64,000 nucleotides of DNA, taken from the NCBI GenBank assembly GCA_020342235.1, contig CP073214.1:744001-808000 (forward strand), read 5' to 3'. A program made the position numbers and the translations under genes. Numbering within the stretch: position 1 is the stretch's first letter; the number at the start of each line of letters is the position of its first letter. Positions 1 to 10,622 of the stretch are shown here, in pieces. Below the pieces are notes generated by a model that was not told the DNA's origin, searched no databases, and saw nothing but the letters and a program-made list of their open reading frames with translations. Origin of the DNA: Saccharomycopsis phalli (lineage: Eukaryota; Ascomycota; Saccharomycetes; Ascoideales; Saccharomycopsidaceae).

Positions 1-279
1 TCGGTAAGTATGTAATGAAATTACCAGTGGAAGCCATTCCTTGAGAAATCTCAAGATATCCTCATTCTGGTTCCCCAAATACCATAATACCTTGTTATTG
101 GAGTCTCTTGTGTTAGCATGAAAAGGAAACTACTATTTTGAAGCATGTAGCTAATGTCTTTGTGTGCTATTTATTGTACCTTGGGGTATTCTAAGTATAC
201 AACTATATGGTATAAAATCGAGCGGAATAAAGGACTGTATATAACTAAAATATGAATGATAGAATGTATAAATCAATGA

Positions 280-960
280 TTAACGCGTGATCCACCCACC
301 TAGTAGCCGTATCGGGTATCCAATTACAAGGATTTGTCTACGTGATGAATGTAATATAGTAGCTAAGATACGGGTCGCTAGAGAAACTAAAATATATTTT
401 CCTACCTATTTTAAAGAAAATGAGGCTATTTATAGTTGGGAAAGACAGTCTAATAATTTTGGTTGCTTGGTGAAAACCTTGCGGGTTCAGTTGCTATTGT
501 GCAAGGTGTGAAGTCTGGCGCGAAATAACAAGACTTGTCACGAGAATAGGACAACCAGTAACTACATAAAATGACCTATAATGAGAGTTAAAAAGCTTAT
601 AAGCACATAGAGCGGTCTATAATAATAATCAGACATATGCCGAGTTGTAACAATAGGAAGCACAGAACTCGTATCAGAATGAATTAAAATAGGGATGTGC
701 AATATAGTAACTAGGATATGAGTTGGTAAAATAGCTAAAATATATTTGCTTGACTATTCTGAGAAAAGTCTGACTATATATTTGAAAATGAAATAAAATA
801 ATCTTTTACCAGAGAAGAACCAAGACCTATTGGAAATAGCTCTTATTTTCGAAGACGGTAATGTCAGGAAGAAACAAAACACAACAGATAAAATGAAGAA
901 GCACAATTACTAGAAAGCTACGGAAATTGTGCGTAGCCAAGAAGCATGTGAGAAACTAAC
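280..960. repeat. Decayed dispersed repeat, two related units
   Basis: This stretch has no credible gene. It holds two related non-coding units, with cores at about 359-446 and 707-790, sharing a string like gtaactaggatac followed by a tract like tctgactatttata. The same core recurs at 27632-27719. A second block at 564-617 (acataaaatg ... acatagagc) recurs at 28172-28223. The copies differ at many positions, so the element is old. It could be LTR remnants of a retrotransposon or another non-coding repeat. I see no protein-coding part and cannot define the ends or name a family. Confidence 0.5.
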
Positions 961-1255
961 AGATTAGTGTAGCTTCAGGAAAGAAATGTAACCCTTTTTA
1001 TTACAGAAAGTGACCTTACTACAATGGCCAAGTCACCACTATTAATCAAAAGAAATATAATTAAAAAAATATTCAAATTGATGACTCGAAAAAAGAAAAA
1101 TATTTCCAACATATGGATTCTACAAAAATTAAAACCAAACATTGAAACCAAGCATTTAAACCAAACATTCTACTTTACCAAAAATTAATTATCCCAAATA
1201 TGACACACGTGAAAGCCAACATCACTTAATTAAACAATAATATTTTCTTTATTTC

Positions 1256-2479
1256 TCAGTTACCTCTGACTGTGGCTTCACATTTTAACTTCTCAATATG
1301 CTCGTCTAACCATACTGTGTTATTCTCGAAATATCTAGAGCACCCTGCACATCTTCCACCAGTATTGTGCCGTTCGGTAGATTTTGTGCCAGCAGGATAG
1401 ACAAAGTGAAGTGCTTTTAAGTGTGTTTTGTAAGTGTCCTTGCGAGAAAAGCCTCCACTAGGATGGCACTGGCTTCCATTAGGAAACCTCTTGGACCTTA
1501 TCACCTTAGTCTTATTATCAGAAGCCCGGAAAAAGGGACAAACAAAAGTATTATATGAATTATGCTTCTTCATGTGTCTAGAGAGGTACCCCTTTACCTT
1601 GAAACAAGCAGAGCAGTGCGAACAGACAAACACTGGAGGGCATTGACTTTTATTGATACTTGGCAACTTTTCTTTAGTCATGATTGCCCCACTCCCATTT
1701 CCTGCGAGTCTAGTGATTGATACTCCGTCTGAAATGATAGTTTTGCTATTTTTGCTATGGGCCTTGAAGTCTCCCACAAAGCTTTCGGTGCTGCACACAG
1801 AATTGGAGTTTGTATTCCTTTGACTTCTTATATCTAGAGATAACGATAAATCCAACACTGTTTCGCGAAAAGCAGGCTTCTTAACTTCCTCCAATGTTTG
1901 TCGTCCAGTGGCAGACGTCCGAGAAAGTCGATAATCGTCCATTGACATTATCTTGGCTTTTTTCAACATACCATTTGATGGGTGTCTCAGGTACGTCAAG
2001 TTGGATCTCTTCTTATCACATTGGTTCACTGATTGTTCCTGTGACCAATAATCAGCGAACTCGTTAATACAAAGCGGAAAATATTCGTCCTGTGCAGTGG
2101 ATTCTGTTATTTTCCCCACATGCTGGATTCTGTTTGATTGCTCCCCTTTCATATCAAACTTAAAATATCCCACGAATCCCTCACCCAAGCTATTGAGTAC
2201 ATCGTAATTGGGATGCAAGTGTGCTTCAGATACCGATGCACACGGAGTGATAAGTGATTGTCCATAGTCGATATCTGCGGATGGAAAATCAAAAGAAAAT
2301 TCATCGGGTTCTTCTATCTTGATGTAGTTTGTGCGAAAACTTGGAATAGCTTTTGGATCTGGAGGAAGTGATACAATTGCATCAAAGTCTGAAGACATGG
2401 CCGTATCCAACTGTAATTGGGATATGTCTAAAACTGTGTTCCCACCAAATTCATCTTCTAAATTGTTTAATTCAAGCAT
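1256..2479 (-). CDS. STP-family C2H2 zinc-finger transcription factor
   Basis: A 407-residue protein whose last 125 residues match the zinc-finger region of the STP1/STP2/STP3/STP4 family. The first finger is a clean C2H2 at C286, C289, H302 and H306 (CSHCSACFKVKGYLSRHMKKH spans it). It is followed by the family's atypical second finger with GGFSRKDTYKTHLKALH and a third Cys/His cluster near residues 377-405. In Saccharomyces and Candida, Stp1/Stp2 are cytoplasmic precursors cleaved after amino-acid sensing by the SPS complex, then enter the nucleus to switch on permease genes. The N-terminal half here is acidic and Ser-rich, but I cannot confirm the cleavage signal. The reading frame extends 38 codons further upstream, but only to a GTG; the first ATG is at 2479. 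Which STP paralogue this is cannot be settled by eye. Confidence 0.85.
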   Translation of the reverse strand: MLELNNLEDEFGGNTVLDISQLQLDTAMSSDFDAIVSLPPDPKAIPSFRTNYIKIEEPDEFSFDFPSADIDYGQSLITPCASVSEAHLHPNYDVLNSLGEGFVGYFKFDMKGEQSNRIQHVGKITESTAQDEYFPLCINEFADYWSQEQSVNQCDKKRSNLTYLRHPSNGMLKKAKIMSMDDYRLSRTSATGRQTLEEVKKPAFRETVLDLSLSLDIRSQRNTNSNSVCSTESFVGDFKAHSKNSKTIISDGVSITRLAGNGSGAIMTKEKLPSINKSQCPPVFVCSHCSACFKVKGYLSRHMKKHNSYNTFVCPFFRASDNKTKVIRSKRFPNGSQCHPSGGFSRKDTYKTHLKALHFVYPAGTKSTERHNTGGRCAGCSRYFENNTVWLDEHIEKLKCEATVRGN

Positions 2480-3767
2480 GATAACTAAAAACCTATATAT
2501 ACAATGAGGTTTGGAATCGGTGATCGAACCTAAATAAATTATCCGATGCTTCAATGTAAACAAAATAGATACTGGCTTGAAATAAACGATCACAATTAGT
2601 AAAGAGACAAATGTATCAGTGTAAAGTCTTAAAAAAGCAGTACCGATTTTATAAATTGAGTATCTCCGGTATATTTATGTAAATGATTTAATTCTGCTGG
2701 TATGGATCTACCAAGTGATGGTGAAAATCATAGGGCAATATGCATCATCATGCCGATGATTACATGCCTTATGGAAAAATTAATAAATAATAGCGGGTGA
2801 TTAGTTCCAAATTTCCAGGGACGCATTTACCAGAAAGTGGGGTACTATTAAATTGTAGCCCTAATTATAGATAAAGCACGTGAAACTGAGGGTAAGATTT
2901 TACTGTTGGCGACGGCAAAGTGCTTTGCAGTACATGTGGCGCCGTAATTATTATCTTGTTCCTGTTGTTGATCGTAGTTTTTGCAATGTATATTTTGGGA
3001 TACTGTTGAGTATCATAATCTTTATCGACTAAGGAAGCTTCCAAGATCTGTCATTGTCTTGCCTGTCAACTGAAATGTCAATTACGATTACTTGATCTTG
3101 TATTATTGTCTCACTTCAGCCTTGCCTTGACGATGACTTAGTAGCGTGCGACACACAACTTAAATTGTTGCTGTTTCATCTCGTGTATACCAAATGCTTA
3201 TCAGCAGAGCGTCGATCTCATTGAAGATTTCCACCACTGTATAATGATGGTGCCTTAATATTTAAGTATCGTGCCCAGCACTACATTGTATGGGACAATT
3301 TAACTTGTATAAGCTGGAATATAATAGCAGGTTGTTCCGGAAAATACACGAGATAAGTTTTATTACTACGCCATCTTCCACATCTTAGTTGGGGAAGTTC
3401 CAGCCAATGGCATGCTTTAAAAGCATATGCTAACTGGAGTTGCTTGTACAAGGATCATTTATCTGCTATCAGCTGGCCCCGTGGTCTTCTTCCCTATTAG
3501 CATACACGCATACACACATTTCTTGAGTTTAATTTAAAATATATACTTGTGTGAGGTTATCGCCTTGAGCTTCGTGGACTAGAAGTTTGATAGGCGATCT
3601 ACAGTGTCAGCCACAGTATGGGTCACTTATTTTTATGGTATGATTTTCGTACACATTGCATCGGATCAAATAAGAACAAGCCGTGCCGAATATTCAATGT
3701 ATGCGGTTAGCTGCCCGTGCGCAACCTCATCATTACCATTTTCTTTTTTTCCCTTTGGAATCGCAGC
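2480..3767. other. Divergent intergenic region, STP-like / UBA4
   Basis: About 1.3 kb between two divergent genes. I see no convincing reading frame, tRNA or repeat. Short open frames here either lack an ATG or are the upstream extension of UBA4. The region presumably carries both promoters; no specific site stood out. Confidence 0.5.
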
Positions 3768-4979
3768 ATGGCAACAAACTGTGCCCTTAGTCTCGAGGAG
3801 TATTCTAGGTATGGCCGGCAGATGACGGTGCGGCAGATGGGGGCCGTCGACGGTCAGCTTGGATTAAAACAGAGCAAAGTTCTAGTTGTTGGTGCAGGGG
3901 GTTTAGGCTGTCCAGCATTGATGTATCTAGCTGGGTCTGGAGTAGGGACAATTGGCATTGTAGACGACGATATTGTGGATGTGCTGAACCTTCACAGACA
4001 GGTTATACACACTACTTCACGTGTGGGGTGGTTGAAGACTCAGAGTGCAAAATTTTTTTTGGCTGAGTTGAATCCGCTAATTCATGTTATAACCCACAAT
4101 GAGAGGCTTACTAATGACAATGCCTTTGACATTATTGGCCAATACGACCTTGTTTTGGACTGTACCGATACACCTGTAGCACGCTACTTGATAAACGATG
4201 TCAGCGTGATCCTAGGAAAGCCCATTGTGTCCGGTTCTGGCTTACAGACAGAGGGTCAACTAACAATCTTAAACTATCTCGGTGGACCTTGTTACCGGTG
4301 CTTTTACCCCGTTCCACCTTCCCCAAGTGCTGTCACCAGCTGCTCAGATGGTGGTGTTGTTGGTCCTTGCATTGGAATAGTAGGGACAATGATGGCTACC
4401 GAGGCCTTGAAGGTGCTTACCAAGTGGTATGAGAACAACCCGCTGAAATTCAATGCGTTTCTAACGATATACAGCGGCTTCAATGACTCGGCCCTGCAGT
4501 CTATGCGAACATTTGTGATGCGCAAAAAACAAAAGACCTGTCTCGTGTGTGGAGAATCCCCGCAGGTGAGCCAGTCCAAGATCTTATCTGGGGAGCTTAA
4601 TTACAATATCTTCTGTGGAGGCAAAATAGACTATAATGTAGTTGATGCCTGCGAACAAATTAGCGTTGCGGAGTACAATGCCAAATACTACAAAGAAGTA
4701 GGGAGCACCCATCACTTGATAGACTGCAGACCCCTAGAGCATTTCAATGTGGTGCATCTTTCTGGGTCGATCAATATCCCATTGGCAGACATGAAGGCCC
4801 AAAAGGAGCTTTCAGTATTAGATGGAAAGGAAATTTTCATCATTTGCCGATATGGCAACGACTCAAGGTTAGCAACAAGGTTGCTAAAGGAGAAGTACAA
4901 TTATGACAATGTGCGTGACGTCAAAGGGGGTTTGGACAAATGGTCCGATTTGGTTGATTCATCACTCCCGAAATATTAA
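3768..4979 (+). CDS. UBA4: Uba4: E1-like activating enzyme and sulfurtransferase for Urm1
   Basis: A 403-residue protein with the MoeB/ThiF-type E1 fold followed by a C-terminal rhodanese domain, the architecture of yeast Uba4 and human MOCS3. It adenylates the C-terminus of the ubiquitin-like protein Urm1 and passes sulfur to it, for tRNA wobble-uridine thiolation and protein urmylation. Visible features are the nucleotide-binding loop VVGAGGLGCPA, zinc-binding CYRC and CLVC pairs, the E1 cysteine at about C192 in TSCSDGG, and the rhodanese cysteine at about C360 in CRYGNDS. The frame is open upstream, but the ATG at 3768 gives the family N-terminus (LSLEEYSRYGRQM). A CTG codon at 3984 falls where the family has the Ser of SNLHRQ, supporting CTG = Ser. 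Confidence 0.95.
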   Translation: MATNCALSLEEYSRYGRQMTVRQMGAVDGQLGLKQSKVLVVGAGGLGCPALMYLAGSGVGTIGIVDDDIVDVLNLHRQVIHTTSRVGWLKTQSAKFFLAELNPLIHVITHNERLTNDNAFDIIGQYDLVLDCTDTPVARYLINDVSVILGKPIVSGSGLQTEGQLTILNYLGGPCYRCFYPVPPSPSAVTSCSDGGVVGPCIGIVGTMMATEALKVLTKWYENNPLKFNAFLTIYSGFNDSALQSMRTFVMRKKQKTCLVCGESPQVSQSKILSGELNYNIFCGGKIDYNVVDACEQISVAEYNAKYYKEVGSTHHLIDCRPLEHFNVVHLSGSINIPLADMKAQKELSVLDGKEIFIICRYGNDSRLATRLLKEKYNYDNVRDVKGGLDKWSDLVDSSLPKY

Positions 4980-5229
4980 ATGCACTCACTTTTTGTAGGC
5001 TAAACCACACCGCGTTTTTGATAAGATGGTATTCACATACAGCCGGGTTAGTACATCTCGTATTCATTTTTAACTTTTTGTTCGTTCTGGATCGGTCACT
5101 GACTACAAAATTCATTAAACATTAGCATCACCTTTCTACCCAAAAGAATCCTCTATAAATCAAAATAACACATATAACGACGAAGTCTGGGATAATGCAA
5201 ATCATATGGTATACCTCGTCTCTAGTCTC

Positions 5230-5517
5230 TTAAATAATAAAGTCCTTGTCATCAAGATACGTTGGCATCGTAAGAGACGTTTGTTCAAAGTGAATATTTG
5301 GCGTATCATCTAGCACTCCAGAATAATGGCAGTGGGGCATTGGCCATGAGAGTGATAATAACACCAAGATAAATAGAAAACACGCGAGCACAAAGGCTAT
5401 AAATACCATCCTCTGATGCTGCTGCTGCACTTCTTCTAATTCAATATTTCTTCTATTTGACCATTCAATCGCCTGGCTCCCAGAAGCCTTCTCTATGTCA
5501 AACAGAAACTCTGCCAT
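5230..5517 (-). CDS. Small single-pass membrane protein, function unknown
   Basis: A 95-residue frame with a clear ATG. It has a charged, Gln-rich N-terminal segment (residues 1-36), one strongly hydrophobic stretch at about 37-59 (MVFIAFVLACFLFILVLLSL) and a polar, mildly acidic C-terminus. This is a plausible tail of a small single-pass membrane protein. I do not recognise a family. It lies 250 bp downstream of UBA4 in convergent orientation, and about 0.8 kb of sequence lies upstream. It is kept because composition and hydrophobic pattern look protein-like, but chance cannot be excluded. Confidence 0.5.
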   Translation of the reverse strand: MAEFLFDIEKASGSQAIEWSNRRNIELEEVQQQHQRMVFIAFVLACFLFILVLLSLSWPMPHCHYSGVLDDTPNIHFEQTSLTMPTYLDDKDFII

Positions 5518-6317
5518 GTTATTCGGGGAGTATATTAATTAACTTCTGACCTGATGTCACCTAACAAAAAACTAATATGATTAGTAAGACAATAAAAGCC
5601 ACTTTCAATTTTTGACAGTGTCAACCCAGGCTTTAGTAGAGTATCCTTAGTTTTTGAAGGATGGGGATACTAAACTAATATAGTAATTCCTTCATTATAG
5701 AAACGTGCTTCTAGTGTCTCTGTCACGTTTTAATTACTTTTGTGACGTTGCGCGCATAATATTGCATTTGATATTCCCTCTAGGCCATAATTAGTCAATC
5801 ATCGCCTAGCGGGTATTTATAATTATGAACCCTACCCGGGCTTTGACCCTATATATAGTGAATTGACACAGATTTGCGCGAAAAATGGGCCTAGAGGGCC
5901 AATTTCATTATCGAAACTATCGCAATATCTATACTGTATACCGCCCATCCTCTGGAGTGAAAAATTTTCTTGGCTTACCAGTCATTATGCACATTATGCG
6001 GAAGGAACCACGTCCTGCCTTTGTCGCAAGGATCAACAGTAAGCCAATTGTTTCACAGCAACAAAAAAAAAGGCCTCATAAGGCTCCATTGATAAATTTC
6101 GCCGTTTGCGTAGGTTAATAATAGAAACTTACCTGTCTTTCAATATTGCCATCGAGAACATGGATTTCAATTCAAATACGGTTCATGCACCTCCTTGAAG
6201 TGGGTACTCATTCAACTACTTTTGGACCTGTCGTCCACCACCACTACATGTTTGAATATGCATCATCTGCCATTTAGAAAAATATCATTATACTCATTAC
6301 ATACTTCTAAATGAGTA
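5518..6317. other. Intergenic region with one doubtful short frame
   Basis: About 800 bp upstream of the small membrane protein and downstream of PIB2. A plus-strand frame of 77 codons with an ATG at 5885 lies 30 bp after a TATA-like ctatatatag. Its product is basic, has no recognisable domain and could be chance. No other structure was seen. Confidence 0.35.
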
Positions 6318-7796
6318 CTAAAACGTACTCCATTCATACTCTGCATCCTCATCAGGGATTTCTGCCGTCACCCGTTTTGCTTCAACACTGACAACCGGTC
6401 GGTCTTCTGGAGTCTCTCCATCCGCCGCTAATTCTGTCAATTTCTGCCTCACAAACGTCTTGTACTCCTTGTGGCATCGCACACATGACTTGTAGTCGTA
6501 TCCAATTTCCTCAATGTGCTCCTTTGGATTGACAAAATCACTGACATCAAACAACTTGTAGTTTAAGTTTGCGTCCAATTTGACAGTGTAGCCCAAACAG
6601 CTGTCACAAAATATCAATCCGCAGTACCGACAGTGATGTTTTCGGTTGAGCAAGTTGAACTCCTTCTTGCATCCGGCACAATTCTTGGCACTAGCATCTG
6701 GTTTCCAGTGACTCGTTCTTATTTTGGGCCTTTCAATATTATTAAGACTGACACTGCTCTCGCTCTTTATGAGGCTTGTCAACGAGGACTTGATAGATAA
6801 CGCCATGTTTGTCTCAGTAGTGGGATGTGATCCATTCTGTGACGTTCTAGGTGACGATACTGGGCTTGTGGAGGACGACGAGTTGGGCGAGTGATGGAAA
6901 AAATAACCAATGAGAGAAGTGGTCGATGCTGGCGACACTGCCTCTGAGTGATTATTACTATGCCCTGTCTGGATTTTTGCGAGGCTCTTCTTTGAAATTC
7001 CGCTGGCGTTGATAAAACTTCCGTTCTTGCTACCGATTGGCAGAGTTTTTGTGCGCTGCTGGTACCGTTTCTGCTTCTCCTTCAAGTTTGCATAGTACTC
7101 CAGCGGATCTATTTCTTCGGTCTTGCGAATCACTGCCGGAACATACAATGGCCGACTAATTCCCTCTGGCAATTCGTCCTCGTGCATGTACTTGCTCTTT
7201 CTGCGCAAGTTCTTTTTGTCGTTAATAACTTCCTGGTTAGAGAAGATGTTCACCCGGCTAGGATCCACCAGAACTGGTCGGTGTTGAGGCCTCTGTGTGC
7301 TCCGAATCATATTGTCGACTGGAGTACTGTTTTCTGAGGCAGCAGCGTTCTGTCCAAAGATGTCATTGTAGTCACTAGTCTTGCTTTCCCTGCTGCTGTC
7401 ACTATTATTATTATTGGACGGAATCAATTCGTTGTTCTCAATATACTGCAAATAGTGCTTCTTCCCTGCACTGTTTACGTTGCTGTTGGCGCTATTTGTC
7501 TGCTCAGATGAGTCACTCTGCCGTTTTTTGAGCTCATGACTAAGACTCACAAACGAAGGAACCTGCTTATCACTATCTGTATTTTCCAGCACGCCGCTAG
7601 CCTTCAGACAGGGTGTATCCACTTCTTCGGCATCACTGCTTCTCGTAACACTATTCTTTTCCTGGCCTCTTGTGTCTTCATCCCCTACCATGTTCCCCAT
7701 TGCAAGAAGCAGAAGCTTCTTCAAAGCTTGCTCCGTGAGACTTTTCTGCTCCTGGGCGGCAACAACCTCATCTTCATCTTCACTCCTTACAACCAT
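6318..7796 (-). CDS. PIB2: Pib2: FYVE-domain PI3P-binding regulator of TORC1
   Basis: A 492-residue protein that is largely polar and disordered up to a FYVE zinc finger at about residues 364-446. The FYVE signatures are all present: WKPD, the basic RKHHCR motif, and paired cysteines ending at SCVRC. As in yeast Pib2, the finger contains a long insert between its later cysteine pairs, and the protein ends in a short acidic-aromatic tail (DEDAEYEWSTF). In Saccharomyces, Pib2 sits on vacuole and endosome membranes through PI3P and signals glutamine to TORC1, with the C-terminal tail needed for activation. That tail and the long insert separate it from other FYVE proteins such as Vps27, Pep7 and Pib1. 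It is divergent from HOS2 across 444 bp. Confidence 0.85.
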   Translation of the reverse strand: MVVRSEDEDEVVAAQEQKSLTEQALKKLLLLAMGNMVGDEDTRGQEKNSVTRSSDAEEVDTPCLKASGVLENTDSDKQVPSFVSLSHELKKRQSDSSEQTNSANSNVNSAGKKHYLQYIENNELIPSNNNNSDSSRESKTSDYNDIFGQNAAASENSTPVDNMIRSTQRPQHRPVLVDPSRVNIFSNQEVINDKKNLRRKSKYMHEDELPEGISRPLYVPAVIRKTEEIDPLEYYANLKEKQKRYQQRTKTLPIGSKNGSFINASGISKKSLAKIQTGHSNNHSEAVSPASTTSLIGYFFHHSPNSSSSTSPVSSPRTSQNGSHPTTETNMALSIKSSLTSLIKSESSVSLNNIERPKIRTSHWKPDASAKNCAGCKKEFNLLNRKHHCRYCGLIFCDSCLGYTVKLDANLNYKLFDVSDFVNPKEHIEEIGYDYKSCVRCHKEYKTFVRQKLTELAADGETPEDRPVVSVEAKRVTAEIPDEDAEYEWSTF

Positions 7797-8240
7797 AGCC
7801 TTGCTGTTAAATTAAGATCGTTTTTTTAATAGTTTTGGTACTATAAGCAATAATTTTTATGATTCCGCCGAGCATCTTCCACTATCATACACCGGGTAAC
7901 GCGAGGCAATTTGTTATCGGCCAATCACCAGAGTCTAAAAATATTGGAGCGTATGCAAGGTCGTGTGCGCCTTAGATCTATGATATTAGAACCAATATCC
8001 TGTTTTACAAGTGTATCAGTAACATATGTCGCCATGTCGCTAATATACTTCAGTTTACTTCACTTCAAAACGCCGTGGAGTAAAGTGTGGAGGATCAGAG
8101 AGTCATTGAAGCGGCATCATGACTATATCCATTTTGGGGTAAACCTTACTCTTGGTTGTTGATTATGTAAGACAGGAGGGTAACATGTATCTGTATCGAT
8201 TTTCCTAGGTAGTATACTTGCAAAGGCAGGAGCATAGAGC

Positions 8241-9593
8241 ATGGCCCTTCACTTTAGTGATACGTTTTCGAGTGATAAGAAGACAACTAAAGAGACGCCA
8301 TTATATGAAGAACTAGCGGTTACGAATAAAACACATGTGCTGTACCACTATAATTCGGATGTGTCAAACTTCCATTATGGACCGCACCATCCAATGAAAC
8401 CCCTTCGTTTGATGCTCACAGACCATTTAGTGGCGTCCTATAGTCTATGTGACAAGATGGACTTATATCAGACACGTCCCGCTACTAGAGAGGAATTGCT
8501 CCGGTTCCATTCCACTGAATACATCAATTTTCTTGAGAAAGTCACTCCAGAGAGTCTCACAAAGAACAACAGCAAAGAGTTCAATATCGGAGATGACTGT
8601 CCTATTTTTGATGGGGTTTATAATTATGGCTCAATGTATGCTGGATCATCTCTTGATGCCACCTCCAAATTAATTAGTGGAGTTAGTGACATTGCGATTA
8701 ATTGGTCTGGAGGATTACACCATGCCAAGAAGTACGCACCAAGTGGGTTTTGCTATATTAACGATATTGTCCTTCTGATATTGGAGTGTCTAAAATATTA
8801 CCCCAGGGTATTGTATATTGATATTGACTTGCATCATGGGGACGGAGTACAGGAGGCATTTTATACAACCGATAGAGTGATGACAGTATCGTTTCACAAG
8901 TACAACGGAACTTTCTTCCCTGGTACAGGAAACTTTAATGAGATTGGAATCGGCCGCGGCAAGAACTTTGCTGTGAATGTTCCATTGAGAGATGGTATAG
9001 AGGACGATAACTACATCAAGCTCTTCAAGTCCATCATGGAGCCCATAATAGCCACGTTCCAGCCAAGCGTGATAGTTCAACAATGTGGTGCTGACTCCTT
9101 GGGGTGCGACAGATTGGGGTGCTTTAATTTAAATATAAAAGCACATGGCGCATGTGTGAGATATATTCAATCGTTTGGTTTACCAATGTTGGTTCTAGGA
9201 GGAGGCGGTTATACTCCTCGGAATGTTTCAAGACTTTGGTGTTACGAAACTAGTGTGCTAAACAATGTGGAGCTTCCAAATGGAAAATTACCAGACACAC
9301 TTCCATACAAGTCGTTTTTCGGACCAGATTTCTCATTGCATCCGAATCTTGGAGACAGAATCGAGAACAAAAACACCAAAAAATACTTGGAGAGTGTGCG
9401 TATCCGTATATTGGAGCAGCTTCGATTTTTGAATGGGGCACCTAGTGTTAGGATGGACAATTTACCCGAGAACTATTTCCAGATTACAGAGGAGGAGGAA
9501 AAGGAGCTAAAGGAGTTGAGTGAGGAGTATGATAAGGACCGGGCCTGGAAAATGAAGCAGGACAATTCGCAGATAGGCGAGCTCCATTTATAG
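8241..9593 (+). CDS. HOS2: Hos2: class I histone deacetylase (Set3 complex)
   Basis: A 450-residue zinc-dependent histone deacetylase, very close in length and sequence to Saccharomyces Hos2 (452). Conserved landmarks are [10 protein letters not shown] near the N-terminus, the active-site GGLHHAKK, metal-binding [19 protein letters not shown] and the GGGGYT loop. Hos2 is the catalytic subunit of the Set3 complex, which deacetylates nucleosomes in transcribed genes; in Candida this complex influences morphogenesis. CTG codons at 8340 and 8775 fall at positions that are serine in yeast Hos2 (VSYHF and IVLSIL), which is strong evidence for Ser decoding of CTG. The ATG at 8241 is the natural start. 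Confidence 0.95.
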   Translation: MALHFSDTFSSDKKTTKETPLYEELAVTNKTHVLYHYNSDVSNFHYGPHHPMKPLRLMLTDHLVASYSLCDKMDLYQTRPATREELLRFHSTEYINFLEKVTPESLTKNNSKEFNIGDDCPIFDGVYNYGSMYAGSSLDATSKLISGVSDIAINWSGGLHHAKKYAPSGFCYINDIVLLILECLKYYPRVLYIDIDLHHGDGVQEAFYTTDRVMTVSFHKYNGTFFPGTGNFNEIGIGRGKNFAVNVPLRDGIEDDNYIKLFKSIMEPIIATFQPSVIVQQCGADSLGCDRLGCFNLNIKAHGACVRYIQSFGLPMLVLGGGGYTPRNVSRLWCYETSVLNNVELPNGKLPDTLPYKSFFGPDFSLHPNLGDRIENKNTKKYLESVRIRILEQLRFLNGAPSVRMDNLPENYFQITEEEEKELKELSEEYDKDRAWKMKQDNSQIGELHL

Positions 9594-10622
9594 AAAGTTT
9601 GTTTGTAAATAATGTACACTAGATGGGATTTCAGATGTAATGATTCACCATCGGTATCGAACAGGGGGTGTCAATACATTTGCCACTTGCCTTTCGTTGC
9701 TAGGGGCTGCCAACAAATGCATATGCTATGCAATGCACTCAGTTTCGTTGAGAGCCCTCATCAATGGTATATATAGACCGCAAATGCTTCGCTTGTTATT
9801 GATACAAAGGCGTAAATATTATATAAAATGTTCTGATATACCAAAGGTGGCATTCAATAGATTATGATATTCTTTTATGATGTTGCAGAATTATTTGCGC
9901 GGCGCTTTCTCGGGGTCATTTATATGTTGTTACTGATGACCGAGTTAGAGATAGCCTTCCCTACAAAATATCGGTCCACTACAATAATGTTGCAAGCGCC
10001 ACTGTAGATAGCCACAAGTACTACTTAGATAATTCAATGGACTGAGTTGGGGCTGTCCTAATTGCCCTGCCTTTGATGAGAAAGGATATCTTTCAAATAG
10101 AATTAAGGTTTCACAACCATTAAAGTGTATCACCAGAGTACCATCTAGCCGTTAATTTCGAAAAATTTATATAAATTAGAATCTGAACGAGTGAGAGGCA
10201 GTAGTTAATATTATCTTCGTCGGATGCCGTTTTTTCCCTGTCTGTAGTTACTTTTATTCCCCCTTCCCCCTCTCCAGTGACTTCCTCTGGAGATTTTTCA
10301 TAGTGTCCTAATTGGTTACACACAAACTAGGCGATTGATTCAGTTTCCAAACCACAAGAGAGTTAATCACACAAATTTAAAATACACAATATTGATTCAG
10401 TGGCTAATATTAGTGGTTTTATATTTTTGTGAAATTATAGTTGCGCATTTTTCTGGGCAAACTGGTGGCTTTTCTCCAAGTGACAAGTCATTTTTTCTCT
10501 GGATATTTTATACCAGGCTCTCTTTTCATTTGTTGAAAGGTTCCGTTACCACACCATTCATATAGTGACCGGTGGAAGATTATATATATTAGTTTGTTAT
10601 ATTTATCATACAGACTATTAAT
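9594..10622. other. Intergenic region upstream of PUF4
   Basis: About 1 kb between two plus-strand genes. Short frames here have no recognisable product. A pyrimidine-rich stretch lies around 10225-10290 and AT-rich sequence precedes the PUF4 ATG; a long 5' leader for PUF4 is possible but not shown. No RNA gene was seen. Confidence 0.4.

Noticed and set aside
2510-2540. tRNA-like B-box (ggttcgatc on the minus strand)
   Set aside because: No acceptor, D or T stems form around it.
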